In this document: positions 26,350 through 34,461 of the stretch, in pieces
Numbering within the stretch: position 1 is the stretch's first letter
Layout: every line of letters starts with the position of its first letter
Assembly: GCA_964387025.1 (NCBI GenBank)
Contig: CAYLUZ010000003.1
Coordinates: 186,001 to 250,000 of the forward strand
Reading direction: 5' to 3'
Length of the DNA: 64,000 nt
Origin: PNON01 sp964387025
Lineage (GTDB): Bacteria; Chloroflexota; Anaerolineae; Anaerolineales; Anaerolineaceae
Program-made: the position numbers and the translations under genes
The notes under the pieces: model-generated
Databases searched by the model: none
Told to the model about the DNA's origin: nothing
Seen by the model: the letters and a program-made list of their open reading frames with translations, nothing else

Positions 26350-27084
26350 ATGAAGATAAGTGATAACCCACCTCGTCGCTATCTTATACGTAAAGATCTT
26401 GTTGAATATTTTAAGAATTCCAATATCCAACCTGAAACAAAATTACCCACAGAAAATGAGATGCTGCAACAATTCAACGTTAGCCGCCTTTCCTTACGCG
26501 AAGCGCTGCATTTGTTGGAGGAAGAGAGAATCGTACGTGCCATCCATGGAAAAGGATGGTATTTTATTGCCTTACCGACAAATCTCGAAGCCGATATCTC
26601 TAGAGTTCAAAGCGTTACTGAAATGTTCTCTTCAATTGGTCTAAATTTAAAAACCAAATTGCTTTCTTTTGAATTTCAGACTCTAGAAAATGATTGGGAA
26701 GCTATGCAATTAAATAAGGGAGATTCCCTTGTTGTTATCGAGCGAATCCGGCTTTCAAACAATGAGCCATTCATATATTCCATCGATTCCATTCCAAATA
26801 AGTATCTAAAAGGTAGGTTAACACCCACCATGGCACAGGGTTCATTATTAAAAACGTTGGAAGATGAATTTGGCTTAGTACTTGAAAGCTCCTTTGCGAC
26901 TGTGCGTGTTGCGGAAAAAGAAAATTTTGTTGATAAAGATCAATCATTAAAAGATATATCATCCTGGTTGTTACTTGAACAGATTAACTATGATCAGGTT
27001 GGAATCCCGATAATATATTCAAAGGATTATCACCGCAGTGATAAAGTTCAGTTTTATGTCAGGCGTTATCGTAGTTCAAATTAA
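26350..27084 (+). CDS. GntR-family (HutC/UTRA) transcriptional regulator
   Basis: A 244-residue regulator. Residues 1-72 form a GntR winged helix (LPTENEMLQQFNVSRLSLRE, AIHGKGWYF). The rest is a UTRA ligand-binding domain (LVVIERIRLSNNEPFIYSID, near the end DYHRSDKVQFYVRRYR). UTRA domains commonly sense phosphorylated sugars or amino sugars, for example NagR with GlcN6P. It heads the cluster that ends at 41946 and very likely controls it. The twin repeat directly upstream is its likely operator. Confidence 0.9.
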   Translation: MKISDNPPRRYLIRKDLVEYFKNSNIQPETKLPTENEMLQQFNVSRLSLREALHLLEEERIVRAIHGKGWYFIALPTNLEADISRVQSVTEMFSSIGLNLKTKLLSFEFQTLENDWEAMQLNKGDSLVVIERIRLSNNEPFIYSIDSIPNKYLKGRLTPTMAQGSLLKTLEDEFGLVLESSFATVRVAEKENFVDKDQSLKDISSWLLLEQINYDQVGIPIIYSKDYHRSDKVQFYVRRYRSSN

Positions 27085-27102
27085 TAAACATAAGAGGAAA
27101 AA

Positions 27103-28236
27103 GTGCCTATTCAATCACCAGTTTTCAATATACCTGCCGAAGATCTAACCCGTCAATATCAACAGATCCGTTGGGAAATTGCTGCAGCTGTGGATAAAGT
27201 GCTCCCATCCGGCAAGTATACCCTTGGTCCAATATTGGAAAATTTTGAAAATGAATTTGCTCATTATTGTGAAGTGAAACATTGTACCGGTATCAGTAAC
27301 GGGACAGAAGCGTTGCATCTGGCATTGAAGGCATGGAAAATCGGTCCAGGAGACGAGGTGATCACCCAGGCGAATACATATGTCGCAACAGCATTTGCAA
27401 TTTCATATTGCGGGGCGAAACCTGTATTTGTGGATATCGAGCCAGATTATTTCAACATGGATGTAAGTAAGGTAGAAGCATTAATAAACGAGCACACCCG
27501 GGCAATTATCCCCGTACATCTCTACGGACAGCCGGTAGATATGGATCCATTGATGAACCTGGCTGCTAAGTATGGATTAAAGGTCCTTGAGGACGGTTCC
27601 CATTCTCAAGGAGCTTTATATAAAAACCGGAGAACCGGATCGCTTGGACACGCTGCCGCCATTAGTTTTTACCCGTCAAAAAACCTCGGAGCATATGGCG
27701 ATGCAGGCGGTATTGTCACAAACGATGACGATTTTAACCACCAGGTACGTATCCTTCGTTATATGGGTCAAGAAGAAAAACATACTCACCAGGTGGTCGG
27801 TTTTCAACAGCGTCTAGACCCAATTCAAGCCGCAATTCTAAGTGTAAAACTTCGTTATCTGGATATTTGGAATGAAAACCGGCGAAAAATAGCTGCTCAG
27901 TATGATTCATTACTGGCAGATCTTCCCCTTACTCTTCCCAAAGTTGCAGATTACGCAAATCATGTGTATTACATGTACACCATCCGCACCCCAAGGCGGG
28001 ATGCGTTGATGGATTACCTAACGGATTATGGAATAGGATCTCAAAAAATATATGCAACACCAGTACCCATGCAGCCTTGTTACAAAGAATTAGGATACAA
28101 AGAAGATGATATTCCGGTTTCAGTCAAATGCGCAAACGAATTATTGTGTTTACCTGTTTTCCCGGAGCTTCGGGAAGATGAAGTACAAATTATTTCCAAT
28201 GTGATCCACCAATTCTTCAATGAAAATAAATTATGA
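27103..28236 (+). CDS. DegT/DnrJ/EryC1/StrS aminotransferase 1
   Basis: A 377-residue PLP-dependent sugar aminotransferase. Motifs: GTEALHLALKAWKIGPGDEV, VLEDGSHSQGA and the PLP Lys193 in FYPSKNLGAYGDAG. Family members transfer an amino group between glutamate or glutamine and a keto-sugar or keto-cyclitol, normally in the forward (amination) direction. Here the context is catabolic, so the reverse reaction is possible. The start is GTG at 27103 behind AGAGGAAA. The stop overlaps the next start by 4 bases (ATGA), so the enzyme is tightly coupled to the GH4 fusion, whose chemistry makes 3-keto sugars. Confidence 0.9.
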   Translation: MPIQSPVFNIPAEDLTRQYQQIRWEIAAAVDKVLPSGKYTLGPILENFENEFAHYCEVKHCTGISNGTEALHLALKAWKIGPGDEVITQANTYVATAFAISYCGAKPVFVDIEPDYFNMDVSKVEALINEHTRAIIPVHLYGQPVDMDPLMNLAAKYGLKVLEDGSHSQGALYKNRRTGSLGHAAAISFYPSKNLGAYGDAGGIVTNDDDFNHQVRILRYMGQEEKHTHQVVGFQQRLDPIQAAILSVKLRYLDIWNENRRKIAAQYDSLLADLPLTLPKVADYANHVYYMYTIRTPRRDALMDYLTDYGIGSQKIYATPVPMQPCYKELGYKEDDIPVSVKCANELLCLPVFPELREDEVQIISNVIHQFFNENKL

Positions 28237-30539
28237 CCGACAGGATTAAACTTACAGTTCTCGGCGGAAGTGCGTTGGCAACCCCATTATTATTTGAGGC
28301 TATGGGGCAATTAGGTGCACAAAACGCATATTCAGTAGCACTTTTTGGGCAGGATCACCGAAAGCTCGAATTAGTAAAACGGTTTTCGGAGGCTGTATTA
28401 GCAGAGCATTCTGAATTGGATATACAAATCCAAACTACCACTGAAGCAGAAAAAGCGATCGAAGGTTCAAATTTTATTCTCAACCAGATTCGGGTTGGAG
28501 GACTTAATGGCAGACTTTTTGATGAATCTTTTCCCAGGCTATTTGGAATTCCTGGGGAAGAAACAGTAGGTCCAGGTGGTTTTTCAAATTCAGTTAGGGG
28601 GATCCCGGTAATTCTGGATTACTGCCGGAAGGTGGAAAAAAATGCGCCAGATGCAATTATGCTTAATCTTTCCAATCCGAGCAGCATAATTCAATATGCA
28701 ATTCAAAAATATACCAAAGTTAAAGTTTTGGGTACTTGTAATACTCCTATTTCGACGATCAGGATGATTGCAGATTCTCTTTCTATTCCTATTGATCAAC
28801 TGAGTTTCGATTGGTTTGGCATGCACCATTTTGGTTGGGTGACTGGTGTTCGAAACGAAAATGAAGATCTTTTTAGACAAGTCCTTAATAGTCTGGATAA
28901 AATGCCAGCATTGAGCGTTGATACGGAAATTGTAAAAGCAATAGGAGCAATTCCAGCTTCTTACCTTAAATATTATTTTCATCCGGATCGGATATTGGCT
29001 GCCACTGAAGGAAGGACTCTTCGAGCGGCAGAGCTGATAGCGCTTTTTGATCAGATGCAGATCGAAATGGAAGCCTGGAAGCCTGGTCAACCTTTTTCGG
29101 TGCTAAAAAAACGGGGAGCTGCCTGGTATGACAAGATCGTTGTACCGACTTTACTCACGCTTTCGGAAAAGAAATCTACAGAATTGATTCTGAGCATTCA
29201 AAATAAGAGGTTGGTATCCTGGTTGCCTGAAGAAGCAATTGTTGAATTACCAGTAAATTTTGATAAAGGATTGCTCATCGGGGGAAGAGTTCCTAATAAT
29301 ATTCCTTTGGATATCCAAAGTATGGTAACCAGGAATAGTGCATATGAATCTTTAGCGGCTGAAGCTATAGTTGAACATGACCGTAACAAAGCAATTCGAT
29401 CTTTACAATCGAATTTATTAGTGTCAAATTTCAACCAGGTCCGCGGAATCCTTGAACAAGTATGGCCAAATGAGCAGAAAAACTCATTCGTCCAAAAGGA
29501 TTATCCTCAGGTAAAAGGCAATAGTAAAAAAGAAATTATTGATTTTCAGGTACCAACTCTTCATTTTGGTGAAAAGATAATTGAACAGATACATTTAGAA
29601 GAAAATAAGATAGCTGTAATTTCCATGGAAATTCCATGGAAACAGGCCGAATCCCGGTTGTTGCATCTACCTCAAACAGCTATCTATGTGGATGAATTGG
29701 ATTGGTATCGATTAGAGTCAATGGAACGCAGCCTTCCGGACATTGATGCAGTCATTGGGCTTGGTGGCGGAATGGCAGTCGATGCGGCAAAATATATAGC
29801 TTGGCGTCGTCATATCCCGATGGATGCAATACCTACCATTACATCGGTGGACGCTTGTGTTACAAAAAGCGTTGCAGCAAGAATAGGTGGTCATGTTACT
29901 TATATTGGTTATATTGTTCCTAGAAATGTCTATGTTGATTATCAGATCATCAAGAGTGCTCCTCCCAGATTAAATCGATCTGGTGTGGGAGATATTCTTT
30001 GTGCTCATACTGCGCTTTATGATTGGAAACTAGGCTACGAGCAAAACGGTGAAAAGTACGAATTAAAAGCTGTAGATGACATGCGGCAGTGGCTCAAGCG
30101 AATTGAATTGGAAGCTCAAGACATTGCGATGGTAAACGAAAAAGGAATACGTCTTATCATGGAAGCTTTTGCAGATATCAGTATTATTTGCAGAAAATTT
30201 GGATCCAGCCGTCCACAGGAAGGTTCGGATCATACATTTGCATATAACACCGAATATCAAACTGGCAGAAGCTTTTTACATGGAGAGTTGGTTGCCCTTG
30301 GGGCATTTGTTATGGCTAATTTACAAAATAATGAACCGGATCGCCTTCGAAATGTATACAATCAAACCGGAATATTATGGCAGCCCAAGGATGTAGGTGT
30401 TACAAAAGAAGAATTCAGCAATATCTTGAGAACTTTGAATTGGTATCAAAAGAATTTTGGCCGAAGATTCACAGTTTTAAATGTAGAAAAGATTAGCGAG
30501 ACATTTATTGAACGGATGGTTGAAGAACTTGAATTCTAA
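28233..30539 (+). CDS. Fusion: GH4-type NAD-dependent glycosidase plus Fe-ADH/glycerol-1-phosphate dehydrogenase-like domain
   Basis: A 768-residue two-enzyme fusion. Residues 1-425 look like glycoside hydrolase family 4: an N-terminal nucleotide loop (LTVLGGSALATPLL), NQIRVGG, GIPGEETVGPGGFSNSVRGI, LNLSNPSSI, Cys169 in GTCNTP and His199 in GMHHFGW, the pair that binds Mn2+ in the family. GH4 enzymes oxidise C3 of the sugar with NAD+ before eliminating the aglycone. Residues 435-768 resemble the iron-alcohol-dehydrogenase/G1PDH/dehydroquinate-synthase superfamily: VIGLGGGMAVDAAKYI, PTITSVDACVTKSVA, metal ligands Asp587, His667 (GSDHTFAYN) and His683 (FLHGELVALG). No stop or frameshift lies between the halves. 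The substrate is unknown; a phosphorylated amino glycoside fits the neighbours. Confidence 0.85.
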   Translation: MTDRIKLTVLGGSALATPLLFEAMGQLGAQNAYSVALFGQDHRKLELVKRFSEAVLAEHSELDIQIQTTTEAEKAIEGSNFILNQIRVGGLNGRLFDESFPRLFGIPGEETVGPGGFSNSVRGIPVILDYCRKVEKNAPDAIMLNLSNPSSIIQYAIQKYTKVKVLGTCNTPISTIRMIADSLSIPIDQLSFDWFGMHHFGWVTGVRNENEDLFRQVLNSLDKMPALSVDTEIVKAIGAIPASYLKYYFHPDRILAATEGRTLRAAELIALFDQMQIEMEAWKPGQPFSVLKKRGAAWYDKIVVPTLLTLSEKKSTELILSIQNKRLVSWLPEEAIVELPVNFDKGLLIGGRVPNNIPLDIQSMVTRNSAYESLAAEAIVEHDRNKAIRSLQSNLLVSNFNQVRGILEQVWPNEQKNSFVQKDYPQVKGNSKKEIIDFQVPTLHFGEKIIEQIHLEENKIAVISMEIPWKQAESRLLHLPQTAIYVDELDWYRLESMERSLPDIDAVIGLGGGMAVDAAKYIAWRRHIPMDAIPTITSVDACVTKSVAARIGGHVTYIGYIVPRNVYVDYQIIKSAPPRLNRSGVGDILCAHTALYDWKLGYEQNGEKYELKAVDDMRQWLKRIELEAQDIAMVNEKGIRLIMEAFADISIICRKFGSSRPQEGSDHTFAYNTEYQTGRSFLHGELVALGAFVMANLQNNEPDRLRNVYNQTGILWQPKDVGVTKEEFSNILRTLNWYQKNFGRRFTVLNVEKISETFIERMVEELEF

Positions 30540-30560
30540 ACACCCATTTTATGGAATTAA

Positions 30561-30589
30561 TTGGAAATTGAACATTAACTTACTATAAA
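30561..30589 (+). promoter_or_regulatory. Candidate promoter before the ECF transporter genes
   Basis: TTGGAA at 30561-30566 and TATAAA at 30584-30589 with a 17-base spacer. It would give a leader of about 150 bases before the ATG at 30745. The leader contains a second Shine-Dalgarno-like AAGGAGGAA (about 30655-30663) with no usable start codon behind it. Confidence 0.4.
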
Positions 30590-30744
30590 GGTTCAATTAA
30601 CCCAAGAAATTCAGCAATTTTGGTCATTTTTAGTTATACAAAAAATTACACAAAAAGGAGGAAGTATAGTCAAAGGAAAAATCATAGTATCAAAAGTAAT
30701 TCTGCAATGTAATGTTCACTTAAACTATTTCTTGGAGGAAGCAA

Positions 30745-31599
30745 ATGGAAAAAAAAGGTTTATATAACGAAAAAACAGGTTTGATCCTGGTGATTGTTGG
30801 TGCAGTCATATTCGTTGGAGCATTTCTGATTATGAATCCTCTTGGCACAGGAATGGGGCCGTCAGAATCAGCAAGCCGTGTTGCGCTACTGAATATTATG
30901 GCATTTGCTTTTTGTCTGCCATGGGGTGCATTCTGGATGTATAAATTCGCGCAGCATGTTGATTGGCTGACCATGCCAGGGCGATTCCTCAAGGGAATGA
31001 AAGTAAAAGTCTTTTCCCCATATGCCTTGGTAGGAATGGCGATCATCGGAGCATTATTCGCCGCTGCTGGTTTTGGTGATCTAGGTGGTCTTGATGTACA
31101 GGCAATGGTCATTTCAGCCTCAGGTGCCCTATTCGGAAGCATTGTATCCTTCTTCGGGCTTTTTGTAGGTCAGATCATCGCCCGTGTATTTATTAACCCG
31201 GTATGGTCAGGTGGATCCTCGACAGCTGTATCCACACTAATTGCTTATACTCTGATTGACGCTTCGGTATGGGCATATGCCGGTTATATTTTCTATAAGT
31301 TTGTAGTAAACCGCGGGACGAAAAAATTCCTTGGTCAATTCATTATTGCAGTTTTACTCACCGAGGTAGTCCACCAGGGTTGGTGGTTTACAACATACTG
31401 GATCATGAACACACGAGAAGCTGCTATTACAAACGTGGCAGCAGATTGGGTAGTTTTAGGTGGTGGTAACCTGTTCTTCCCGTATTGGTGGCTCAGTTTC
31501 CTGTTTGTTGGTGTCGGATATTTGGCCGGTAACGCAGCCCGCCGTGTAATTGGCGGAGGCCGAAGCAAAGCAGCAACAACAAAAGATGATGATGAATAA
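30745..31599 (+). CDS. Putative ECF transporter S component (substrate-specific membrane protein)
   Basis: A 284-residue membrane protein with about six hydrophobic segments (for instance GLILVIVGAVIFVGAFLIM, VALLNIMAFAFCLPWGAFWM and FGSIVSFFGLFVGQIIARVF). It ends in a charged cytoplasmic tail (SKAATTKDDDE). It is directly followed by ECF ATPase and T genes, which makes a substrate-binding S component the best reading. I do not recognise a known S family such as BioY, RibU or ThiT. The aromatic-rich segment VHQGWWFTTYWI may line the ligand site. The ATG follows TTGGAGGA. The ligand is inferred from neighbours to be an amino sugar or cyclitol derivative. Confidence 0.65.
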   Translation: MEKKGLYNEKTGLILVIVGAVIFVGAFLIMNPLGTGMGPSESASRVALLNIMAFAFCLPWGAFWMYKFAQHVDWLTMPGRFLKGMKVKVFSPYALVGMAIIGALFAAAGFGDLGGLDVQAMVISASGALFGSIVSFFGLFVGQIIARVFINPVWSGGSSTAVSTLIAYTLIDASVWAYAGYIFYKFVVNRGTKKFLGQFIIAVLLTEVVHQGWWFTTYWIMNTREAAITNVAADWVVLGGGNLFFPYWWLSFLFVGVGYLAGNAARRVIGGGRSKAATTKDDDE

Positions 31600-31633
31600 G
31601 GCTGATCTTTAGCGATATCAAAATGGTTATTTA

Positions 31634-31698
31634 TGTGGATAAAATCGTTTGAGTTTGATTTTATGTAATTCTTTCAAAATTAGGCGGTTTTATCCACA
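31634..31698 (+). repeat. Imperfect inverted repeat in the S-to-A gap
   Basis: 31634-31647 pairs with 31685-31698 over 13 of 14 positions, with a 37-base loop, in the 245-base gap between the S protein and ATPase genes. There is no T tract. It may moderate read-through or protect the S-component message. Confidence 0.45.
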
Positions 31699-31844
31699 AA
31701 ATTTGCGAAGAACCTCATAACGGGAATTCGATTCAAAAATTCCATTCCAATAGTAACCATTATCTCCAGTTTTGGAGTTTCACTGTAAACGCATTTCCAG
31801 GTTGTGTGAATACAATCATTGATTGAGTAGCCAAGAGGTTATGA

Positions 31845-33596
31845 ATGAAAACAATTGATTTTAAAAATTTCTCCTTTCAATATCTATATCAAGAAGAAGG
31901 TGAAAACGCTTTAGATAACATTACCCTGGAAATTGGTAATGGTACGGTTGTCGGATTATTAGGAAGGGCAGGATCTGGAAAAAGCACATTTGTTAAATCA
32001 TTGAATGGTCTTTGCCCCCAAGTAGAAATTGGCACCCAGAAAGGTGATTTATTCATAGAAGGTATAAATACCCGTGATAAAGAAGTAAATGAATTGGCAA
32101 GAAAAGTTGGTATAGTTCTTCAAAATCCTGAAGTTCAAATATTTTCTTTGACAGTATGGGATGATGTTGCTTTTGGGCCATCAAATTTAGGAATGCCTCG
32201 CGAAGAAATTATCAGAAGAGTTGATAGGTCGCTGAAAGCCCTGGAATTAACAAGCATGTCAGACCGGAGTCCGAATAATCTTTCGGGTGGAGAACAGCAG
32301 TTGCTGGCGATAGCCGGTGTCCTAGCAATGGAACCAAAAGTTCTCGCTTTTGATGAACCTGTTTCCATGTTGGACCCAATAGGAAAAGAGCAGGTCTTAA
32401 AAGCAATGTTTAGTATTACTGAAAAAAGCGAAGGCGTCAGTCTGATTACCGAATCAGGGGCAGATATTGAAGCAGTCGCAGAATTTATTGATTATATTGT
32501 TGTATTAGATGAAGGAAAAGTAGTTGCCAAGGGGTTACCGAACGATGTTCTCCAGGACGATTTAATGAATAATATCGGCGTAGGCAGACCTCAGGTCACT
32601 GAAGTATTTATGGAAATGAAAAAAGCAGGGATCGATATTGGAGCCGTTCCGATCACCTTGGATCAAGCCAGCAATAATTTACGCAAGACATTGGCGAAAA
32701 TGAAAATCACCGATATTAAACAGCCGCCAATTGATGAAAAAATTAAACGGGAATTTGGTGAAACAGTCATAGAGGTTAAAAACCTTCATCATGTTTATAA
32801 AAATGGAGTTCATGCTCTGAATGGTGTATCTTTCGACATACCCAAAGGGCAGATGGTGGGAATCATTGGACAAAATGGATCCGGAAAAACTACACTGGTA
32901 AAGCATTTGGTCGGATTACTCAAAGCTACAAACAAAGATGCAGTGTTACGAATTAAAGATCTTGATTGTATGAGCAAGAAAACTAAGTTGGAAGATATCA
33001 TAAAAGTTTCTAACTATATTTTCCAAAACCCGGATGACCAACTTTTCGCTGAAACCGCGATTCAGGAGGTTCAGTTTGCACCGACCATGTTGGAAATGCC
33101 GGCAGATATAATGAAAAAAGAAGTACGTGAGGCTATGGACGTTTTTGGGCTTTGGCCGCATAGAAAGCGTTATGTGTACGGTTTGGATGAAGATTTAAAA
33201 ACCTACCTTGCCATCGCCTGTGTCCTGCCGATGCATCCGGAAATTCTTCTGATTGATGAACCTACAACCGGATTAGATACAAAAGGGGAACAAGTAATGA
33301 TGGATAGCCTTCATCGTCTCAACGATGAATTCGGAAAGACAATTGTGATCATTACTCATAATATGAAAACAGTGGCAAATCACTGTGACCGTGCTATCGT
33401 CTTATCAAAGGGGAATATTATCCTTGATGGTTTACCAAAAGATATATTCACTCAGAATGAAAAACTACTTCAGGCTGATATATATCCACCCCAAGTAACC
33501 CGTTTGGGGCAGGCATTAGCCGGGGAGTTTAATTTTCCCCGGGATGTTTTAACGGTAAATGAAATGATCGAATTACTCAAGTTCAATTTAAGATAG
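31845..33596 (+). CDS. ECF transporter double ATPase (EcfA-EcfA' fusion)
   Basis: A 583-residue protein with two ABC ATPase domains. Domain 1 has Walker A GRAGSGKST (residues 40-48), signature LSGGEQ (146-151) and Walker B with Asp170-Glu171. Domain 2 has Walker A GQNGSGKTT (342-350) and Walker B with Asp471-Glu472. Its signature is replaced by LDEDLKT (447-453), just before the conserved LAIA. So one of the two composite ATP sites is probably inactive. It energises the ECF module with the T protein that follows. AAGAGG precedes the ATG. Confidence 0.9.
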   Translation: MKTIDFKNFSFQYLYQEEGENALDNITLEIGNGTVVGLLGRAGSGKSTFVKSLNGLCPQVEIGTQKGDLFIEGINTRDKEVNELARKVGIVLQNPEVQIFSLTVWDDVAFGPSNLGMPREEIIRRVDRSLKALELTSMSDRSPNNLSGGEQQLLAIAGVLAMEPKVLAFDEPVSMLDPIGKEQVLKAMFSITEKSEGVSLITESGADIEAVAEFIDYIVVLDEGKVVAKGLPNDVLQDDLMNNIGVGRPQVTEVFMEMKKAGIDIGAVPITLDQASNNLRKTLAKMKITDIKQPPIDEKIKREFGETVIEVKNLHHVYKNGVHALNGVSFDIPKGQMVGIIGQNGSGKTTLVKHLVGLLKATNKDAVLRIKDLDCMSKKTKLEDIIKVSNYIFQNPDDQLFAETAIQEVQFAPTMLEMPADIMKKEVREAMDVFGLWPHRKRYVYGLDEDLKTYLAIACVLPMHPEILLIDEPTTGLDTKGEQVMMDSLHRLNDEFGKTIVIITHNMKTVANHCDRAIVLSKGNIILDGLPKDIFTQNEKLLQADIYPPQVTRLGQALAGEFNFPRDVLTVNEMIELLKFNLR

Positions 33597-33612
33597 ATAA
33601 AGGCGAAATCCT

Positions 33613-34461
33613 ATGACTATTGATATGTTATCAGCACGCGATGATGTGGAGAAAACTTACCTTCACACTGGACTCCAACCCCTGACCAAATTTTGTGTTG
33701 TATTTGCAGTATTAATTGTGTCGGGTTTATGGTTGGATTTCCGCTTTCTTGCACCCCTCTTTCTAATTGGTCTTGTACTTGATATTGTAGGAAAAGCGCC
33801 AAAAGCCTGGTTTATTGTAATGATTACCGCCTTGCTCTTAACCTGGTATCCAACTCTGCGCACAACAGTAGCCCAGGCTAATCCGGAATATTTTAAAGTT
33901 TTGGATCCCACTTGGGCATCGACTTCAGTTGCCACAATAGAGGTAAAATTCTTGAACTTGGGGACCATGGGCTTAACCTATGGTACTTTATTTTGGCTGG
34001 CAGGACGTATCATGCGGTTTGCAACAGTGCTAACCTGGGCGATTTTCTTAGTCAGTACCACACCAATGAACCAAATTGCCAACACCATGTATGCCCTTAA
34101 AATCCCATACCAGATAGTTTTTGTGCTTCAGATGACATACAAATTCATCCCGCAAATGTCCTCGATCATCAACCAGATCTCAGAAGCTCAAAGATTACGG
34201 GGATGGAGCATGAAAACCATTAATCCCAAAAAGCTGGTTGAGAGAGCTCTTCCCATTGCAAACCCGATGATCCGTCGGACGGCAATGATTGTGGAACAGG
34301 TTACCACAGCCACACAAATTCGTGGTTTTGGGAGCAGCCAACCAACAGCCATCCGTGACTTAGAAATGAAAACACTGGATTGGGTGATTGTTGTAATCGC
34401 TGGTATTTTTTTGGTAGTTTCCGTTTTTGGTGTCATTGCCTTCAAATGGGGGGCTCTTTAA
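33613..34461 (+). CDS. ECF transporter T component (EcfT)
   Basis: A 282-residue integral membrane EcfT. Several hydrophobic segments are followed by two long cytoplasmic coupling helices carrying the x-R-G motifs: EAQRLRGWS near residue 195 and TATQIRGFG near 238. These insert into the ATPase pair. Together with the S protein and the double ATPase it makes a complete dedicated ECF transporter. Its TAA shares one base with the kinase ATG (TAATG). Confidence 0.9.
   Translation: MTIDMLSARDDVEKTYLHTGLQPLTKFCVVFAVLIVSGLWLDFRFLAPLFLIGLVLDIVGKAPKAWFIVMITALLLTWYPTLRTTVAQANPEYFKVLDPTWASTSVATIEVKFLNLGTMGLTYGTLFWLAGRIMRFATVLTWAIFLVSTTPMNQIANTMYALKIPYQIVFVLQMTYKFIPQMSSIINQISEAQRLRGWSMKTINPKKLVERALPIANPMIRRTAMIVEQVTTATQIRGFGSSQPTAIRDLEMKTLDWVIVVIAGIFLVVSVFGVIAFKWGAL

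Noticed and set aside
34380..34460. Upstream ATG that would lengthen the FGGY kinase by 27 residues
   Set aside because: The extension overlaps the EcfT C-terminus and does not resemble FGGY proteins. The ATG at 34461 fits the family start.
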